A stretch of 9,945 bases of DNA from Vulcanimicrobiota bacterium (lineage in GTDB: Bacteria; Vulcanimicrobiota; Vulcanimicrobiia; Vulcanimicrobiales; Vulcanimicrobiaceae). The position numbers and the translations under genes were made by a program. This document shows positions 6,768 through 9,945 of the stretch, one piece after another; within the stretch, counting starts at the first letter, position 1; each line of letters begins with the position of its first letter. The stretch is from NCBI GenBank assembly GCA_030038335.1, contig JASHPC010000255.1, positions 1 through 9,945 of the forward strand, given 5' to 3'. Below the pieces are notes generated by a model, which saw only the letters and a list, made by a program, of their open reading frames with translations, was not told the DNA's origin and made no database searches.

Positions 6768-6980
6768 TTAGCCTGCGGGGCTGCCGCTCTGAACGTCGGC
6801 CGGCTTGAGGTGCGGCGATCCGCCCTGAACGTCCGACGGGGCAACGGTTGCCGCCGGCGATCCGCTCTGGACGTCCGACGGAGAAACGTTTGCCGCCGGC
6901 GATCCGCTCTGCACGTCCATCGTCGCGATGCCATGCCAACCCGCGAGACTCAACACGAGACTGAAGATGAAAGAAACCAT
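6768..6980 (-). CDS. Small protein with hydrophobic N-terminus and four DVQSGSP repeats
   Basis: This 70-residue protein was not recognised. Residues 3-14 form a hydrophobic stretch (SFIFSLVLSLAG) like a short signal or anchor sequence. The rest is a repeat array: DVQSGSP at 22-28 and 36-42, DVQGGSP at 50-56, and DVQSGSP at 62-68. The linkers are AANVSPS, AATVAPS and HLKPA, and the protein ends in AG. Translation of this frame is supported by the codons. Val is GTG, GTC, GTT and GTT in copies 1-4. The second Ser is TCG in three copies but AGC in the last, with GGC and CCC beside it, so peptide is kept while DNA drifts. GGTGG four bases before the ATG is a usable ribosome binding site. It is first in a leftward block with the TPR, amidase-like and LAL genes. 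Options are a secreted multi-copy peptide precursor, a small membrane protein with a repetitive tail, or a cell-surface linker. Confidence 0.7.
   Translation of the reverse strand: MVSFIFSLVLSLAGWHGIATMDVQSGSPAANVSPSDVQSGSPAATVAPSDVQGGSPHLKPADVQSGSPAG
6777..6917 (-). repeat. Four in-frame DVQSGSP-encoding repeats
   Basis: Four 21-nt units lie at 6917-6897, 6875-6855, 6833-6813 and 6797-6777 on the minus strand, with starts 42, 42 and 36 nt apart. All spacings are multiples of three, so the frame is preserved. Copies 1 and 2 differ by one synonymous base. Copy 3 has a single amino-acid change (Ser to Gly). Copy 4 is the most diverged in DNA but identical in protein. These differences point to older duplication with selection on the peptide rather than a recent slippage tract. 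Confidence 0.9.
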
Positions 6981-7121
6981 GAATCCACCGTAATGGACGG
7001 CCCCCTAACGTGGTAGGGCCGTTCCGTAATGAAACGGCGGCGGAATTGTAATGAAATCGTTCGCTGCGTTCGCCTGGAAAGCCAGGCGTATGGCACCGCG
7101 AGAGCATACGATGAACGCGTC
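6981..7121. promoter_or_regulatory. Divergent promoter region with dyads and repeated TYCATTAC elements
   Basis: This 141-nt gap between divergent genes must hold both promoters. It contains three related elements, GTAATGRA on plus (TYCATTAC on minus), starting at 6990, 7026 and 7048; the last two are 22 nt apart, about two helical turns. The 7026 copy sits in an imperfect palindrome CCGTTCCGTAATGAAACGG (7019-7037), and the 6990 copy sits in CCGTAATGGACGG (6988-7000). A 7-bp perfect dyad ACGGCCC/GGGCCGT spans 6997-7022. A leftward minus-10 candidate, TACAAT (7050-7045), overlaps the third element, but I see no good minus-35, so promoter positions remain unproven. The elements could be binding sites for a regulator of one or both genes. 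Confidence 0.5.
7071..7088. promoter_or_regulatory. Perfect 7-bp hairpin CGCCTGG-AAAG-CCAGGCG
   Basis: The inverted repeat has a 7-bp GC-rich stem and a 4-nt loop and ends 33 nt before the ATG of the nuclease-helicase gene. No T-run follows on either strand, so it does not look like an intrinsic terminator. It may be an RNA hairpin in the 5' leader of the rightward gene or a compact operator. Confidence 0.5.
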
Positions 7122-9945
7122 ATGCAACGAATCGACGGACGCTTGGTCTTCTCGGCATCCGATCTGAACGGGTTCTTGGAGTGCCGCGCGCTCGCGGGCC
7201 TGGAGCTCGATGCTGCGGATGGACGGCGAACGCGGCCCGACCCGGACGAAGCAACAGATCTCATCGCGCGCAAAGGCGATGCGCACGAACGGCGGTATCT
7301 CGAGCATCTTCGATCAGGCGGCATAGAACCGTTTGAAGTTCCACGCACTGCACACGCGAGCGGCGAGACGCTCGCGGAGGCAGAGGCAGCGACGCTCGCA
7401 GCCATGAAACGCGGCGAGCGCGTCATCTATCAAGGAACGTTTTTCGACGGCGAGTTCCTCGGACACGCCGACTTTCTCCGTCGCGTCGACGTTCCCAGCG
7501 CGCGCTGGCCGTGGAGCTACGAAGTGCTCGACACGAAGCTCGCGCTACGCACGAAAACCTATTTCTTGACGCAACTCTGCAACTATAGCGAACACGTCGC
7601 GCGCCTGCAGGGAACGATGCCGCGCCGCATCGTCGTGATTCCAGGAAACAACGCCGAGGCCACCTTCCAGACGTCGCAGTTTCTCGCATACTACCGGCAT
7701 CTCAAGCGCGCCTTTCTCGCAACGATGAACAACGGCGGCATCAACGCGTATCCGCATGAGGTCGCGCACTGTCACGTCTGCCGATGGAAAGATATCTGTG
7801 CGCAGAAGCGCGAGGCCGACGATTATCTCGGCCTCGTTGCATGGATGCGAAGTGACGCAATCGCGCGCCTGGAAGCGAGCGGCATTACGACGTTGACGCA
7901 GCTTGCGCAGGCCGACCCGTCAATGCGACCTGATCGCATGAACTGCGAGAGTTTCGACCGGCTTCGCGACCAAGCGCGCTTGCAGCACGGTCAGCGCACC
8001 ACCGGAAAGCTTACGTACGAGCTGTTGCCGCTTCAACCAAATCGCGGCTTCTCACTAATGCCCGCACCGGACGAAGGCGACGTCTTTTTCGATATGGAGG
8101 GCGACCCGCTCTATACGCCAGAGCGCGGCCTCGAGTATCTCTTCGGCGTGTATCTTGGTAAGGAACAACGTTATGTCGCGTATTGGGCGAGGGATGCTTC
8201 AGAAGAACGCGGCGCCTTCGAGAAGTTTGTCGATTTTCTCACGCAGCGACGCACCACTTATCCGAGCATGCACGTGTACCATTATGCGCCGTACGAAACG
8301 ACTGCTCTCAAGCGGCTCTCCGGCTTCTACGCTACCCGCGAAGAGGAACTCGACGCACTGCTGCGCGCCCAAAGCTTCGTGGATCTCTACGCCGTCGTCC
8401 GACAGGGCCTCAGAGTTTCGCAGCCGTCGTACTCTATCAAGAAGCTCGAACCCTTCTACGGCTTCAAGCGTGAGACGAGGACACGCCGTGGCGACGACTC
8501 CATTCTCATGTTCGAGTCGTGGCTCGTGGACGGAGACGACAACATCCTCGTCGACATCGAGAACTACAATCGAGACGACTGCATCTCGACGCAGCTCCTA
8601 CGCGACTGGCTCCTCGTATTGCGTTCTGAACTCGCGACGCGAGACGGAGACTTTCCGTTTCGGACCCCGCCGCAAGCCCTTCCGTCCGACACGGATGCAA
8701 GAGAGCAGAGCGACGATATCCGTTCCCAACTTCTCGGCGGACTCGAAGCGCCGCAGACGCTGAGCGCTCTGCGCGGCGAAAGCGACGGCTTTCGCGCGCG
8801 CTGGCTGCTCGGCCACTTTCTCGACTATCACCGTCGCGACGACAAGCCGGCATGGTGGGCGTACTACTATCGTTGTGAGAACCGAGATGAGCTCGTGGAC
8901 TTCGACCGCAAGGCATTGGGCGGTTTGCAACGCTCGGCCGACGTAGAGCCGTACCGCCTTTCTCCGAGTCAGAGGAATCTCGTCTACGGGTTCAGTTTCC
9001 CCGAGCAACAGCATGGCTTCGAAGAGGGCGATACCGTCTATCTGCTCGACGCCGCGAAGCCTCGTCCCGCCGGCACGATCGTTCGCATCGTCGAGGATCC
9101 GCCACGAGTGCACGTGAAACTGAGCGGCTCGGTCGACGCAGATGCGCTCGACGCTCTCGCTCCCGTTCCGGCGATATCCTCGAAGCTTCTGCGCGAATCG
9201 CTGGTTCGCACCGCAGAGTCGTTCGTTCAGGGACGGCTCGAGAGCGAGCATCCAGCGCTCGTCGACGTGCTCCTCGCCCGGCGGCCGCGCCTGAACGGCG
9301 ATGGCCTGGTCATTCAGCCGCGTGAGCCCGACGCTGCCGCCGTCACGGATCTCGCGCGACGTCTCGACTCTAGTTACCTTTTCATTCAAGGCCCGCCCGG
9401 AAGCGGAAAGAGCACGCTCGGTGCGAGCGTCATCCTCGACTTGCTTGCCGACGGCAAGCGCGTCGCGATTCTCGCGAACTCGCATAAGGCGATCCACAAC
9501 CTCCTACACAAGATCGAAGAGACGGCGGCTGCGCGCGGACAGAGCTTCATCGGCATCGCACGCTATAGTGCATCGACGCCGGACTCACGCTTCGAGTCGG
9601 TTCTAGCGGCACCGCTCGTCGAAAGCGACGCCTCCACCGATGCGCTCGATCGTCCGCACAACCTCGCCGCCGGAACCGCATGGACGTTTGCGCGCGAGAA
9701 CGTCGAGAACGCATACGACTATCTCGTCATCGACGAAGCGGGGCAGGTCTCCCTCGCAAACGCGATTGCCTGCGCACCCTGCGCGCGTAACCTCATTCTC
9801 CTCGGTGACCCGCTGCAGCTCGCGCAAGTTTCCGAGGGCGCGCATCCGCCGGGATTGGAGCTCTCCGTGCTCGAGCATCTGCTCGCTGACGACGCGACGA
9901 TTCCGCCGGAACGCGGCGTTTTTCTCAGCCGGTCGCACCGAATGC
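7122..9945 (+). CDS. TM0106-type RecB-like nuclease / DEDD exonuclease / SF1 helicase fusion (cut by right edge)
   Basis: The frame is open from ATG 7122 to the window end, 941 residues so far, with no stop. Domain 1 (about 8-260) is a Cas4/RecB-like nuclease: SDLNGFLEC, D117 (GHADF), D137-x-K139 (EVLDTK) and Q151. C21 with C217, C220 and C226 (CHVCRWKDIC) look like 4Fe-4S ligands; a possible HhH segment follows. Domain 2 (about 320-495) is RNase H-like, with D324/E326 (FDMEGDP), YHYAPYE at 386-392 and YNRDDC at 482-487. Domain 3 is an SF1 helicase resembling UPF1/Dna2: Walker A GPPGSGKST 757-765, Walker B VIDEAGQ 869-875, GDPLQL 895-900 and SRSHRM at the edge. It probably unwinds and cuts DNA in repair, replication-fork processing or defence. 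The start matches the usual family N-terminus, although no good Shine-Dalgarno is seen. An upstream ATG at 7111 is out of frame. It is transcribed divergently from the repeat-protein block. Confidence 0.92.
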   Translation, partial: MQRIDGRLVFSASDLNGFLECRALAGLELDAADGRRTRPDPDEATDLIARKGDAHERRYLEHLRSGGIEPFEVPRTAHASGETLAEAEAATLAAMKRGERVIYQGTFFDGEFLGHADFLRRVDVPSARWPWSYEVLDTKLALRTKTYFLTQLCNYSEHVARLQGTMPRRIVVIPGNNAEATFQTSQFLAYYRHLKRAFLATMNNGGINAYPHEVAHCHVCRWKDICAQKREADDYLGLVAWMRSDAIARLEASGITTLTQLAQADPSMRPDRMNCESFDRLRDQARLQHGQRTTGKLTYELLPLQPNRGFSLMPAPDEGDVFFDMEGDPLYTPERGLEYLFGVYLGKEQRYVAYWARDASEERGAFEKFVDFLTQRRTTYPSMHVYHYAPYETTALKRLSGFYATREEELDALLRAQSFVDLYAVVRQGLRVSQPSYSIKKLEPFYGFKRETRTRRGDDSILMFESWLVDGDDNILVDIENYNRDDCISTQLLRDWLLVLRSELATRDGDFPFRTPPQALPSDTDAREQSDDIRSQLLGGLEAPQTLSALRGESDGFRARWLLGHFLDYHRRDDKPAWWAYYYRCENRDELVDFDRKALGGLQRSADVEPYRLSPSQRNLVYGFSFPEQQHGFEEGDTVYLLDAAKPRPAGTIVRIVEDPPRVHVKLSGSVDADALDALAPVPAISSKLLRESLVRTAESFVQGRLESEHPALVDVLLARRPRLNGDGLVIQPREPDAAAVTDLARRLDSSYLFIQGPPGSGKSTLGASVILDLLADGKRVAILANSHKAIHNLLHKIEETAAARGQSFIGIARYSASTPDSRFESVLAAPLVESDASTDALDRPHNLAAGTAWTFARENVENAYDYLVIDEAGQVSLANAIACAPCARNLILLGDPLQLAQVSEGAHPPGLELSVLEHLLADDATIPPERGVFLSRSHRM

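Noticed and set aside
6777..6917. CRISPR-like or non-coding minisatellite array
   Set aside because: Unit spacing is a multiple of three, spacers are short and similar to each other, and base differences are mainly silent, so a coding repeat explains it better.
6679..7107. 142-residue minus-strand ORF covering the repeat gene
   Set aside because: It reads the repeats in another frame (repeated ERIAGG), but synonymous changes between repeats fit the DVQSGSP frame, not this one. It also runs through the divergent promoter region and into the TPR gene.
8598..9497. 299-residue minus-strand ORF
   Set aside because: It lies antisense to the nuclease-helicase gene, whose domain motifs are intact through this stretch; its own translation shows no family signature.

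Overview
The window is GC-rich, gene-dense bacterial DNA. Seven genes and one very short ORF run leftward (minus strand), and one long gene runs rightward off the right edge. Nothing fixes the taxon. The high GC, the large ATP-dependent LuxR-family (LAL) regulator, the stand-alone TPR protein, the HD-GYP protein and the OmpR-type two-component pair fit several environmental phyla, such as Eremiobacterota/Vulcanimicrobiota-like lineages, Chloroflexota or Actinomycetota. This is a weak inference from protein flavour only. No rRNA, tRNA, IS element, CRISPR array or phage gene was seen.

Layout in transcription order of the minus strand, right to left. (1) 6980-6768 encodes a 70-residue protein with a hydrophobic N-terminus and four copies of DVQSGSP (one reads DVQGGSP). 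(2) 6722-5418 encodes a cytoplasmic TPR-like helical repeat protein. (3) 5415-4807 encodes an N-acetylmuramoyl-L-alanine amidase-like protein without a signal peptide. (4) 4810-2168 encodes an 880-residue LAL regulator with an N-terminal NTPase, a TPR-like middle and a C-terminal LuxR HTH. Genes 2-4 are almost certainly one operon: 2 and 3 are 2 nt apart, and 3 and 4 overlap by ATGA. (5) A 100-nt leader with mutually exclusive inverted repeats precedes a 26-codon ORF (2067-1987) that has a strong Shine-Dalgarno. (6) An HD-GYP phosphodiesterase follows, starting at GTG (1942-956). (7) An OmpR/PhoB response regulator (894-208) comes next. (8) Its partner, a membrane sensor kinase, overlaps it by ATGA and is cut by the left edge.

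A 141-nt divergent intergenic region (6981-7121) separates the leftward block from the rightward gene. It is rich in dyads and carries three copies of a TYCATTAC-type element.

The rightward gene (7122 to beyond 9945) encodes at least 941 residues: a Cas4/RecB-like Fe-S nuclease, an RNase H-fold DEDD-type exonuclease domain and an SF1 UPF1/Dna2-like helicase. This is the TM0106-type nuclease-helicase architecture.

The most interesting possibility is that the repeat peptide, the TPR protein and the LAL regulator form a peptide-signalling module: a secreted multi-copy peptide precursor, a TPR receptor and an HTH output. The repeats are supported as protein sequence, because the serine and valine codons differ between copies while the residues stay the same. 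The signalling role is inference.
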